Positions 24,374-34,900 of a stretch of DNA of 40,620 bases are shown piece after piece. This DNA comes from Cyclobacterium xiamenense (lineage in GTDB: Bacteria > Bacteroidota > Bacteroidia > Cytophagales > Cyclobacteriaceae). The stretch covers positions 1 to 40,620 of the forward strand of contig NZ_WIOK01000041.1 in NCBI RefSeq assembly GCF_009467825.1, read 5' to 3'. The stretch's first letter is position 1. Each line of letters starts with the position of its first letter. The notes beneath the pieces are model-generated. The model did no database searches and was not told where the DNA came from. It saw only the letters and a list, made by a program, of their open reading frames with translations. A program made the position numbers and the translations under genes.

Positions 24374-25462
24374 TTAGCGCCCCGCCTTCCATTGCGGGTA
24401 GTTCGTTGCCAGCAATTCCCGTGCATAGGCTCCCAAATAGCTGTATCCAACGCGCCTTTCGTGCTCGATCTCGGCCAGGGCATACCGAACCACACTGTCC
24501 CTGCCAACAAAGATGGGGCGGTTGGTGCCAATTTCGTAAAACCGGGCCCAAAGGGGTTCGGCGTCCGGGTCCGGAACGACAACCCGATCGTAACCTCGCG
24601 GCAAATCGGCGTTTTCGACCCGTTCCAGGCGAATGTTTTCCAGTTGAACTTCCCGAAACCAGCGCACGGCGCTTTCGATAGCCTGAATTACGGCTTTATT
24701 CGGACGCTCCAGTTGCATCAGGTAGCGAACGATTCCTACGCTTTCCGACCCACTGATGGAAGGAAGTTCGTACGCGCGGGCCTGAGCAGGACTCAGGTCT
24801 TCCTCGTCAATTTGGGCGCACCAGGCCGTCAGTTGTCCGTTTACCCGAATCTGCGAGGCCAGGATCACGTCCAGTCCCTTATCGATGGCCTGCTTGGCTT
24901 TTTTCCTTCTCCGGTTCCCGGCAAATGCATACAAAGGGTCTTTTTTAGCCACTGCACGGAGCAGATTCATCGCCGCGATCATGGCGTTGTCGTTAAAGGT
25001 AATGCGGCTGTAATAGCCCTCCCGCAAGGGGTAATATTGCGGCCAGCCTCCATTGCGGTATTGGGCTGCCAGTAGGTAGTCGATGCCGGCTAGTGCAGCC
25101 TCTTTCCAACGGTCCCCGCCCGTTTGCTGGTATACACGGGCCAGGTAGTCAATCTGTACGAATCCCGCTCCGTTATCCAGCGTCGTGCCCATGCATTCGG
25201 ATTTTTCCGCAATCAGGGCGCTCCGTTCGGTGTCGGTAATTGGTGCCGCCATGTCGATATTCTTGTACCAACCGCCGTTCTGCTTCTGGTGTAGCAGGAT
25301 ATTTTCGGCGATGCGTAGCGCCTCTTCGGAACCGTACCAAGTGGGCGATTGGCTCAAAACGTCCTTCCAGGGGACGGCCTCCTGTGCCTGAGCTGCCACA
25401 GAAAAAACGAGCGATAGGCAAAAAAGAATCAAGCAATTGGAAAGGATACGCGCTGGGTTCAT
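24374..25462 (-). CDS. Pectate lyase, PL10 family
   Basis: A secreted lyase of about 362 residues, expected to cleave polygalacturonate by beta-elimination. The ATG at 25462 starts a signal peptide ending AAQAQ. Family patterns are QNGGWYKNIDMAAP, TTLDNGAGFVQIDYLARVY, QYRNGGWPQYYPLREGYYSRITFNDNAM (in part) and LTAWCAQIDEEDLSPA, then YELPSISGSES. These match PL10 (PelA-type) enzymes. The catalytic region and length fit a single-domain enzyme without a binding module. The longer frame to 25612 adds non-secretory residues and is rejected. It is divergent from a NodB-like gene. Confidence 0.9.
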   Translation of the reverse strand: MNPARILSNCLILFCLSLVFSVAAQAQEAVPWKDVLSQSPTWYGSEEALRIAENILLHQKQNGGWYKNIDMAAPITDTERSALIAEKSECMGTTLDNGAGFVQIDYLARVYQQTGGDRWKEAALAGIDYLLAAQYRNGGWPQYYPLREGYYSRITFNDNAMIAAMNLLRAVAKKDPLYAFAGNRRRKKAKQAIDKGLDVILASQIRVNGQLTAWCAQIDEEDLSPAQARAYELPSISGSESVGIVRYLMQLERPNKAVIQAIESAVRWFREVQLENIRLERVENADLPRGYDRVVVPDPDAEPLWARFYEIGTNRPIFVGRDSVVRYALAEIEHERRVGYSYLGAYARELLATNYPQWKAGR

Positions 25463-25771
25463 ACGTTGGGAGAAAAAGGAGATGCATCCAAGATACGAAT
25501 GTTTTTCGTAAACCACATGAGCGGGTGTGTTCCGCCTGTCTTCGTACGCAAACAACGTACGGATACAGTGCTTCGCTCCCGAACAGGGAAATCTGCCCAG
25601 ATCCATTCGCATGCCAATCGTTCCGGTTTGGAGCGGCTTCCGCCAGATCTTTTTTTGGGTTCCGAAATAGGATTGCCCCGGAAAAAGCAGTAACTTTTGA
25701 ATAGCTTTGCGCCTGGCAATGGTTCCTAAACCAGGAATTGTCCCGGCGAAAAGTACGAATTCGGTGCCAGC
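25463..25771. promoter_or_regulatory. Divergent promoter region, pectate lyase / NodB-like
   Basis: No gene seen in these 309 bp. For the right-hand gene, TAGCTTTG at 25702-25709 is an exact -7 box, leaving a leader of about 55 nt. For the lyase, TATCTTGG on the minus strand (25495-25488) matches seven of eight positions. Open frames in the region are shadows. Confidence 0.4.
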
Positions 25772-26605
25772 ATGAGGAAAAAATTAGCTCGGATGACAAA
25801 CGGATGGGCCAGCCCGCAAAGACGGCTGGCAGTTCCCGGGATTTTTGGCATGAGTTGGCTGCTTTTGCTGCTAACTGTGCCCGCTGTGCAGGCGCAAAAC
25901 CAATACGAATTTGGCGCCATTACCCGGGGAGATCGGCAGGAAAAGTCCCTGAGTTTGGTGTTTACCGGTCATGCCTACGCAGAAGGGGCCGAATTTATCC
26001 GGAAAGCGTTGCAGGAACAGCGGGTGCCGGCCTCTTTTTTCTTTACCGGCGATTTCTACAGAAATCCCGATTTTAACGAACAAATCCGCGCCTTACAGGC
26101 GGATGGCCACTTCCTGGGGGCACACTCGGACCGACACCTTTTGTATGCAAGTTGGGACGACCGCAACGACCTGCTGATTACCCGGGAGCAGTTTGTGGCA
26201 GATTTGCTGGCGAATTACAAAGAACTAGCGCGGTTTGGTGTTGCGATGGAAGAAGCTCCCTTTTTCCTGCCGCCCTACGAGTGGTACAACGACAGCATTG
26301 CCCATTGGACCCAAGAGATGGGTATGCAATTGATTAACTACACGAGGGGCACCCTCAGCCATGCCGACTACACAACGGAGGATATGCCGAATTTTCGGAG
26401 CAGCGAAGCGATTTTCGACAGCATCCGGGACTGGGAGTCTTCCGGAGCAGACGGCTTCAACGGCTTCATTCTGTTGGTCCACATAGGGGCCGGACCGGGG
26501 AGGGCGGATAAATTTTACCATCGGTTACCAGCGCTACTGACCCTTATGCGGGAATGGGGGTATTCCTGGGTGCCGCTAAAGGAATTACTCGGACCCATTC
26601 CATGA
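25772..26605 (+). CDS. NodB-like polysaccharide deacetylase-family protein
   Basis: A 277-residue secreted protein with a signal peptide ending near VQA-QNQ and a NodB-type fold. The second metal motif HSDRH (118-122), the PPYEWYN loop and the late LLVHIG are present. But the first motif, usually TFDD with the catalytic and metal Asp, reads VFTGH (63-67). Hence it may bind metal differently or be inactive on acetyl groups. I have seen this FTGH variant as typical of a Bacteroidota subfamily. Substrate is unknown; the divergent pectate lyase suggests plant polysaccharide. Confidence 0.8.
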   Translation: MRKKLARMTNGWASPQRRLAVPGIFGMSWLLLLLTVPAVQAQNQYEFGAITRGDRQEKSLSLVFTGHAYAEGAEFIRKALQEQRVPASFFFTGDFYRNPDFNEQIRALQADGHFLGAHSDRHLLYASWDDRNDLLITREQFVADLLANYKELARFGVAMEEAPFFLPPYEWYNDSIAHWTQEMGMQLINYTRGTLSHADYTTEDMPNFRSSEAIFDSIRDWESSGADGFNGFILLVHIGAGPGRADKFYHRLPALLTLMREWGYSWVPLKELLGPIP

Positions 26606-26713
26606 TTTTTCTCATGTTTTTGCATGAGCATGGTCGGGAGATTTCCCTGGCAAACGCCTTAAATTTAAGTGAGTAAAGCAATAGAATTATGTGTAAACCC
26701 AAATTAAAATATC

Positions 26714-27478
26714 ATGAGACTAACGAATAAAGTAGCACTAATTACTGGTGGAGCCGGAGGAATCGGATTGGCCACTGCCAGGCTATTTTTGGCAGAAGGA
26801 GCCAAAGGAGTAGCCATCGTAGACTTTAGTGAGGAAAACTTGAAACTGGCCGAAGAGAGCCTGGGGAGAGAAAAGGTGCTGTACATCCGGGCGGACGTAA
26901 GCCATGCCGGCGAGGTGCAAAAATACACGAAGCAGGTAAAAGAGAAGTATGGCAGGATAGATGTGTTGTTTCTCAATGCGGGTATGGAAGGCGTGGTCAA
27001 GCCCATGGAGGACTATCCGGAGGAGACCTTTGATCAGGTGATGGGCGTAAATGTAAAGGGTGTATGGCTGGGGATGAAGTATGCCTTTCCGATCATGAAG
27101 GCAGACGGCGGCGGATCGGTCATCATCACGTCCTCGGTGGCCGGCTTGCGCGGTACCGCTCAGGTCAGTGCCTATGTGGGCAGCAAACATGCCACAATCG
27201 GGCTGATGCGGGTGGGTGCCCTGGAGGGAGCACCGGGCAATATACGGGTAAACTCCATCCACCCTTCTCCGGTGGATAACCGGATGATGCGTTCCCTGGA
27301 AGATGGCTTCGCTCCAGGACAGGGCGAATCCGTAAAAGAAAATTTCACCAAGATGATTCCGCTAGGCCGGTATGCCAGCAACGAGGACATTGCCGATTTG
27401 GCCTTGTTTCTGGCTTCGGAGCAGAGCAAATTTATTACCGGAGCCACCTATGTTATCGACGGTGGATTTACCGTTTAG
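26714..27478 (+). CDS. SDR-family oxidoreductase
   Basis: A 254-residue classical short-chain dehydrogenase/reductase. The cofactor loop TGGAGGIG is at 12-19. NAG follows as LNAGMEG, the catalytic Ser is in ITSSVAGL, and YVGSK gives the Tyr-Lys pair. It ends GATYVIDGGFTV, typical of the family. An Asp at the end of the second strand (VDFSEEN) suggests NAD(H) rather than NADP(H). Substrate cannot be told. It stands alone; the neighbouring channel gene converges on it. Confidence 0.9.
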   Translation: MRLTNKVALITGGAGGIGLATARLFLAEGAKGVAIVDFSEENLKLAEESLGREKVLYIRADVSHAGEVQKYTKQVKEKYGRIDVLFLNAGMEGVVKPMEDYPEETFDQVMGVNVKGVWLGMKYAFPIMKADGGGSVIITSSVAGLRGTAQVSAYVGSKHATIGLMRVGALEGAPGNIRVNSIHPSPVDNRMMRSLEDGFAPGQGESVKENFTKMIPLGRYASNEDIADLALFLASEQSKFITGATYVIDGGFTV

Positions 27479-27495
27479 AGACAATGAGCTTGTAA

Positions 27496-28341
27496 TCAGG
27501 GGGTTGCGGCATCCAGTTTTGCACCACATTTCCGGCAGAATAGCGCATCCTCGCTATGGCTTTGTACGCCACACTCCGGACAGGGCCGTCCAGGTGCATC
27601 CGGGGTTTTCGCCTGGCGGTTTTCATCCAGCCTTGCTGCGGTCAACTCGGAGCTGACGATACCTGTGGGGACTGCAATGATCGCATAGCCCATCAGCATG
27701 ATCAGGGCGGCGATGAATTGCCCGAGATCGGTGATGGGGGCTATGTCTCCGTATCCCACGGTGGTTAAGGTGACGATGGCCCAATACATGGAGCGCGGAA
27801 TGGAAGTAAAACCACTTTCTGGTCCCTCCACAATGTACATGACCGAGCCCATGATCAGGACGATGGTCAGCACGGAACCAACAAAAATCTTGATTTTTGC
27901 CTGACTGTGCTTTAAGGCAGTGGTTAGTAGGGAAGCCTCTTGTACATATTTGGGTAGTTTCAAGATCCGCAAAATCCGCAGAAAGCGCAAGCCACGGATA
28001 ACCGTTAGGTACTGGGTTTGAAAGAGAAATAAACTCAGGTAGGTGGGCAAAATCGCCAGTAAGTCCACCAAACCGTAGAACCCAAAAATGTATCCCCGCT
28101 TGTTGTTACTCAACCAAATTCGGAATAGGTATTCCACGGTAAAAACCAGCGTAAAAAACCATTCCAGTGCGTACAAAAGGGATCCATAATTGGCGTGAAT
28201 TTCCTCAACGGAATCCAGTACCACAATACTGACACTCATCAAAATCAAGAGCAGCAAGGCCAGATCAAAGTTTTTCGAAGCCCGGTCATCGGACTCGTAG
28301 ACGATATGGGCCAGGCGTTCTTTGGAGGGGAAATCTATCAT
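27496..28341 (-). CDS. Voltage-gated K+ channel-like protein with zinc ribbon
   Basis: A 281-residue six-helix channel. S4 carries a regular charge series (R116, R119, R122, R125) and the pore has TVGYGD (194-199), so K+ selectivity and voltage sensing are expected in the inner membrane. Beyond S6 a short cytosolic tail ends in a four-cysteine zinc ribbon (C254, C257, C269, C272). A perfect -7 box (TAATTTTG, 28356-28349) sits 8 nt before the ATG, so the message may be nearly leaderless. Convergent with the SDR gene. Confidence 0.88.
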   Translation of the reverse strand: MIDFPSKERLAHIVYESDDRASKNFDLALLLLILMSVSIVVLDSVEEIHANYGSLLYALEWFFTLVFTVEYLFRIWLSNNKRGYIFGFYGLVDLLAILPTYLSLFLFQTQYLTVIRGLRFLRILRILKLPKYVQEASLLTTALKHSQAKIKIFVGSVLTIVLIMGSVMYIVEGPESGFTSIPRSMYWAIVTLTTVGYGDIAPITDLGQFIAALIMLMGYAIIAVPTGIVSSELTAARLDENRQAKTPDAPGRPCPECGVQSHSEDALFCRKCGAKLDAATP

Positions 28342-28348
28342 CGGTTAT

Positions 28349-28356
28349 CAAAATTA
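28349..28356 (-). promoter_or_regulatory. -7 box for K+ channel gene
   Basis: TAATTTTG on the minus strand, exact TAnnTTTG. A start about 5-7 nt after it leaves only a couple of bases before the ATG at 28341. Confidence 0.4.
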
Positions 28357-28504
28357 ACGGGCATCACTTGTCGTATTCCAATTCCGAAAATTACGCATAC
28401 TTTTTGTTTATAGAAACCCGATGCCAGGTCGGTATTTATTACCATCCAGCGATCTGGTTAACGCAGATTTACCGTTTGTATCGATAAAATAAAAAAAAAT
28501 TCTA

Positions 28505-28512
28505 TATATTTG
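28505..28512 (+). promoter_or_regulatory. -7 box upstream of the NRPS
   Basis: TATATTTG, an exact TAnnTTTG, about 425 nt before the NRPS start and 19 nt before a tiny open frame. It is the best promoter candidate for the NRPS operon and would give a long leader RNA. Confidence 0.5.
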
Positions 28513-28530
28513 CATTTCAAACCTATAAAA

Positions 28531-28572
28531 ATGAATTACAAAATAATAAATTTGTTGATGGCCTATTGGTAA
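28531..28572 (+). CDS. Possible 13-residue leader peptide
   Basis: ATG to TAA, reading MNYKIINLLMAYW. It begins about 12 nt after the expected transcription start from the TATATTTG box. No clear Shine-Dalgarno. It might be a leader peptide tuning NRPS expression, or chance. No hairpin switch with terminator is evident behind it, which weakens the attenuation idea. Confidence 0.2.
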   Translation: MNYKIINLLMAYW

Positions 28573-28920
28573 GTCACGTGGAATAGTATATATTGTTTTT
28601 AAATAACACCAAAAAACTCCTTATTTCGAAGCATTTTCCCTCATTCTTAAAATGATTATGTGGAAGAAAGGGTTTTTTTCAAACATCCAGCCAGAAGGGA
28701 TGGGTAGTTCCCAGGTACCGAAAATAGCGCATTTTCGGAAAATATGGGCTTGGCGGTATCCCGGTTTGCAGTTGGTTGGGGAGGTTTCGACGTGTTTTCG
28801 GTTCGTCGGAAATTCCACCGTTCTTACGTAGGGTCCCTGTTTATCCAGGTTCTCTGGCGAATGCTAAGAAAAACACGCCGTAGTGGACCAGGCCGACTAC
28901 AGGGGTAACATTAAAAAAAA

Positions 28921-28926
28921 GAGGAG
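28921..28926 (+). promoter_or_regulatory. Strong Shine-Dalgarno of NRPS
   Basis: GAGGAG 10 nt before the ATG at 28937. Notable because most genes in this window have no visible SD, as is usual in Bacteroidota. Confidence 0.6.
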
Positions 28927-28936
28927 ATAGGACTAG

Positions 28937-31900
28937 ATGAATAGCAAACGGTTTTTGAATGAATTAACTGGTAAGTCTCCTGAGAAGGCGCAGACGGTTC
29001 TTGATTTATTTCAAAAACAGGTTAACAGCTATCCGGAAAAGAAAGCAATTAGGGAGGCATCCCACAGCTATACCTATACCGAACTGGACGAGCTGGCTAC
29101 CAAAATCAGTCAGTTTCTAGGCGATCCAGCGTTTCAATTCCAGCAATTGGTTCCGGTGAGTATGGACCGGACGCACCGCTATGTGGCCACTATCCTGGGA
29201 ATAATCAAATCGGGTAAAGCCTTCGTACCACTGAATCCGGAATGGCCGGAACAGCGAAAGCGGGAAATCCTTCAGCAGCTGAATGCTACCTTCCTTTTTA
29301 GCGAGGGCGAGACGTCGGACCCGAGTGAAAAATTCACCCTGCTCGCCTTTGATGAAGCCGTAAGGGTGGGCGAAAGTACGACATCGGCTGGGTTAGACCG
29401 CATCAACCCGGATACCCCTGCCTACATCCTCTATACATCTGGTAGTACCGGATCGCCCAAAGGCGTGCAGGTAAATCACCGGCAGTTGTTTGCTGCTACC
29501 CAAAATAGGATTGATCGGTATCCGGGTGTTCCCCACCTTTTGCTGATTCCGCCGCTGAGCTTTGATGCCTCCCTGGCAGCCATTTTTTGGCCCTTATGTA
29601 CCGGAGGTAGTCTGGTCATGAGTTCTGCCGAGTCCATTCGGGAACCCGAAGCGATTCCTTCCTTATTGGCGGGAACCAATACCTTGCTTTGTGTGCCCAG
29701 CTACTACCGTTTTCTTCTTGAAGAAGGGCTTTTGAAGGGGCAGCAGCTGGAGCGTGTCATTTTGGGAGGAGAGAGCCTGCCCAAAACACTTGCCCTTGCC
29801 CATTTTCAGGAAATGAATCAGGTACGCCTCTACAACGAATACGGCCCTACCGAAACCACCATCTGGTCCACCGTCGCAGAAATCACGCCTAAGCAGGATC
29901 CCATTACTATCGGAACGCCACTAGCGGGAGTCAGCTGTTACGTATTGGATCCAAAAACGGGAGCGCGTTTGCCTGCGGGCATCGGTGGAGAACTATACAT
30001 TGGCGGCATTCAAGTGGCCCAGGGCTATTGGAAAGATCCGGCCCTGACAGCCGCCCGGTTTCTTCCGGATCCGTTCAGTGAGGAGAAGGGAGCCATCCTG
30101 TATGCAACAGGAGATCGGGTTCGAAGCCTTCCGGATGGGCGTTTGGTATTTGAAGGAAGGAACGACCGCCAGGTAAAATTTCAGGGAAACCGCATTGATT
30201 TGGCAGAAATCGAAAAGGTGCTGCTCGATTCAGAAAAGGTTTCGGAGGCGGTTGCAATGCTGGCCGAACCCCTTGGGTCGAATCCGCAACTCCTGCTTTT
30301 TATCGTTCCGAAGGGACGACTGAATGCGGGCGAGGCCCGGCATTTGCTCGAAAAACGCCTTCCCGTATACATGATTCCGGGTAAAATCGAACTGAGAGAC
30401 CGTTTTCCACGTACCGAGAACGGGAAATTGGACCAGCAAGCGCTGCTGGCGGGCCTACCAGAGGAGACGAAAATGAATGGGCTGTCCGATAAGGAATTGC
30501 ACTATTTGGTGCAAGCAGTCGGGGACGTACTTGGAGTGGAGCAACCAGATGTATCCAAAAATATCTTTGAATTGGGTGGCAATTCGCTTGCAGCCATGCA
30601 GCTGGTGGCTCGTCTGAACAACGAGCACAAAGTAGGCCTTCGCGTTTCGGATATTTTTGACCACCCAACGATTTCTGAATTGCACGGGGTAGTTCGACGG
30701 AGACGGCAAGCCGAGGTGGTGAAAAGCGGCGCGTCCGCCGCTCCTTCCCGCGCACAACCGCTGCCTCCGGCGGTCTCTTCTGCCCAACAGTCTCTTTGGA
30801 TAGTCGATCAGCTGGAGGGTTCCCTGGCTTACCACCTATCGGTAAGCTACCTGCTAACCGGAAAACTGGATCCGAACAGGTTGGAAGTGGCCATACGGGC
30901 GGTGATAAAAAAACACAAAAGCCTACGGACCTGCATTTTGGGAATCGATCGGGTTCGCCTGAAGGCAGCAGCGCATTGGAAGTTTGACCTATACCGGGAG
31001 TCGGAACGGGAGTTTTCCGAATCGGTGGTTCGGGAAGACTTCGACGACTTTTTTCGGAAGCCTTTTGATCTCCGGGAAGACTTTATGGTGCGGGGTAGAT
31101 TGCTTTCCTTTGGCAAGGAAAGGCATGTATTGGGCTTGGTTTTCCACCACATCGCATTCGACGATCATTCGATGAAGATTTTTCTTCGGGAGCTGTCGGA
31201 CAATTACCGTTCCCTCGCTACCGGGGCTGTTTTGGAGGATTCCCCGGACTTCGTAGAACCACCGCCCGCCACTGTCCATGACCAGCGGGAGGTGCCCGAA
31301 GATACCGGATCGATGGCTTATTGGGAAAAAACCCTGGCTGGCTGGGAAATCTTGCAGTTGCCAACCGATTACTCGCAGACATCCGCAGGCCCTCGTCCGG
31401 CAGGCATTCTGCGGTTTTTTCTGGATCGGCAAGAAATTGCGCCGGTCGCAGCTATTGGAAAAGAACATCAGGCTACCCTGTTCATGACGTTTTTGGCCTT
31501 GTTTAAGGTGTTGCTGTACCGGTATACGAACCAGGTAGACATTTGTGTCGGAACCACGGTCGCAGACCGAAATTTTCCGGGTGCCGAAGAGCAGATTGGC
31601 TACCTGATCACGACCGTACCGCTGCGGTCCCGCATCCAACCAGCGGATACCTTTGACCAGTTTTTGCATGCCATTAAAAAGGAAGTAAGGGAGGCCTTGG
31701 CCCATGCCCGGATTCCCTTCCTGAAATTGGTGGAGGCATTTTCTTCGGGTGATACCGGAGGAAAACCATTCTTCAACACACTTTTTGTCATGCACGAAGG
31801 TGCCGCTGACGCAGCGAATTTGCAGTTACCAGATATTGAGGTCGGAAGTCTGGATGTGGATCCATTTGCCGCCAAATTAGATCTTAGCTTCAGCCTGGCC

Positions 31901-34900
31901 GGGGATGCCACTGGTCTCCAGGGAAGCATTGAGTACGACGCAGGAAAGTTCGCTCCAGAAACCATTGAACGCTTGCTCGCTCATTTCCGGCAATTAATGC
32001 AGACGCTGCCCGAACAGCTGCATTCTCCGGTTAAGAAAATGACCTTGCTTTCTGCCGACGAACTGGATGCGCTTTCCGGTGAGGAAGCGTCTCAGGCAGA
32101 TACCGTTTACCGAAGTTTTTTCGACCGCTTTGAGGAACAGGTAGCGAGGAAAGGGCCTGAAACCGCCTTATTGACAGGCCGGGAACGAATGGATTTTAGT
32201 AGCCTGGATCGCCGAGCAACCAAGCTTGCCGATTGGCTGGTACGGGAAGGGGTCCGGCAGGGCGACCACGTGGTACTATTGGCCGCGCGGGGGTCGGATA
32301 TGGTTGCAGCCATGCTGGGAATATGGAAGGCAGGCGCAGCCTACGTGCCGGTGGACCCGGCCTACCCTGCCGAACGGATTGCGTTTATCGTGGCGGATTG
32401 CGGAGCTTCGCACTTGCTGGTCGACGAGGCATCGGCTGGCCTAATTGAGCCGAAACATGGGGGAAAACTCCTCCGGTTGCAGCAAGGGTTAAAAGAGAGC
32501 GATTTTGAGCCACAGCGACTACCAAATTTGTCCCCGGATCAGCGGGCTTACCTGATTTATACCTCCGGAACCACAGGAAAACCCAAGGGCGTTTGCCTGA
32601 CGCAGGCCAATCTTGCCGCATTTTTGGATTGGTGCGGCAGGGAATTTGCCCCGGAAAGTTTTGCGTTGATGTACGCCGCGACATCCATGTGCTTTGACCT
32701 GTCGATCTTCGAATTATTTTTCCCGCTGGCCTTTGGGAAGCCGATCCGTATTCTTCAGAACGGGCTTCAGATTCCGGAATACCTTCCCGGGGATCAAGGG
32801 GTGCTGATCAATACGGTCCCCAGCCTGGTGCAGAAGCTGCTGGAAGAAAAGGTGGATTTGGCTCATGTGGCTTTGCTAAACATGGCGGGCGAACTCCTAC
32901 CCGGATCGCTTGTAAATCAGCTGGATCTGGAAAGCCTACCTGTCCGCAACCTGTATGGCCCCACGGAGGATACCACGTATTCTACCTGTGAGCGGCTCCT
33001 GCCTGGCAAACCGGTCTCCATCGGCCGACCAATAGCCGGTAGTTTCGCCTATGTTCTGAATGCGGATCTCATGCCTTGTCCGGTGGGCGTGCCTGGAGAG
33101 ATCTACCTGGGAGGCAGGGGGCTGGCACAGGGCTACTGGAACCGACCCGGATTGACGGCGGAAAAATTCGTTCCAAATCCCCTTGTAAAAGCGGCTGGAA
33201 GTATCCTATACAAAACCGGAGACCGGGGTGTTTGGCGTTCGGATGGGAAAATTGACTTCTTGGGTAGACTGGATAATCAAATCAAGTTGAACGGGTACCG
33301 AATCGAATTGGATGAAATAGCTACCCTAATGCAGGCCATCCCGGGGGTAAAGAACGCGGTAGTAGTACTTCAGCAAGCGGCTTCCGGTGAAAAGCGGCTG
33401 GCTGGATTTTTTACCGCCGACCAACCATTGGACACGAGGAAAATTCAAGGAAAATTGCGCGATGCCTTGCCGGGCTACATGTTGCCTTCTCAGGTGGTAC
33501 AGGTGGATCGCTTTCCACTGACACCCAATGGCAAAATCGACCGGAAGCAGCTTGAAAAAGCGGCAATTCTGGCTTCGGAACAGAAAGGCTTTGCACCGCC
33601 CACCACCTTGCTGGAAAGCAACTTGCTCGACCTATGGCGAACGGTGTTGCGTTCGGATCAGGCAGGAGTCCGGGATAATTTCTTTTTATTGGGCGGAAAT
33701 TCACTTTTGGCCCTGAGACTGCTCGGCAAAATACGGGAGTCCATCGGGGTAGAAATAAGCGTGACCGAATTGTTTTCCCACCCAACGGTTTCGGCCATTG
33801 CCGATTTGATCCGAAGTCGCGAACAAACGAGTACGGTATCTGCCCGTATTCTTCCATGCAGGCCACGGCCGGACCGTGTTCCCCTGTCTTTTGGTCAGGA
33901 GAGTCTATGGCTGACCGATAAGCTGGAAGGTTCCAGCCAATACCATATTCCCTTACTGATAAAAATTACCGGAGAAACCCGCAGGATGGTGTTGCAGGAG
34001 GCCATCAAAAGCATCATGGAGCGCCATGAGGTCCTGCGGACCGTAATCCGGGAACGGGGAGATGAGGCCTCCCAGCAGGTAATGCCGGTTGCAGCCTGGG
34101 AGTTGGCCGAAGCTTCCGGGCATTTGGGAGCCTCTCAAGCCGGTTTGCCTGATCGAGAAATGGCCGAGTTTCTGGCGCGGCCTTTCGATTTGGGAAAGGA
34201 TTACATGATTCGCGCCAAAAAATACCCGCTGGACGGGGATGCATGCCATCTATTCGTCGTCGTTCATCACATCGCATTTGACGGATGGTCCATTTCCGTA
34301 TTTCTCAGCGAACTCTTTGCGTTGGTAAAGTCGGAAAAACGGGGAGAAAGCCCACTTTTGCCTCATCTAAAAATTCAATACGCGGACTACGCCCTCTGGC
34401 AGCGAAATCGGCTCCGGGATGAGACCCTGGCAGCAAAAATGCAGTATTGGAAAGAAAAACTTGCCGGTCTGCGGCCCTTTCATTTTTATGGGGAGGGAGT
34501 GCGTGCACACCGGAAATCCCATGACGGCGCCACGTACGATATCCGCATCGGTTCGGATCTCCGCAAGCGTATTCTGGAGCTGGCTAAGCAGTTGGGTCTT
34601 TCTCCTTTTATGCTATTGCTAGCAGCTTTTAAGTCCCTGCTGGAACGAAACAGCGGGCAGCGAGACCTGTGTGTGGGTACCGCTATGGGCGGGAGAAATC
34701 ACACGGAAACAGAGCCAATGATCGGGTATTTTGTCAACCCACTGCCCATTCGCAGCAAGCTGAATCCGAGTGACTCGTTTCGGGATACCCTATTAGCGGT
34801 GAAAAAAAACACACTGGAGGCCTATGAACACCAGGAAGTACCCTTTGAAAAGATTGTCGCGGCCACTGCCCAGCACCGGCAATTTGGAGTGAATCCACTT

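Larger units (their letters stand above)
28357..28936. other. Intergenic region before the NRPS gene
   Basis: About 580 bp, AT-rich in its left half. It holds an exact -7 box (28505-28512), a 13-codon open frame (28531-28572) and the NRPS ribosome-binding site. A 65-codon minus-strand frame (28621-28818) has no family resemblance. No regulator gene is present. Confidence 0.5.

Noticed and set aside
26611-26628. CTCATG/CATGAG hairpin as a terminator after the NodB-like gene
   Set aside because: Six-bp stem with no T-run after it.
28621-28818. 65-codon minus-strand frame upstream of the NRPS
   Set aside because: No promoter, no recognisable pattern and unusual residue composition.
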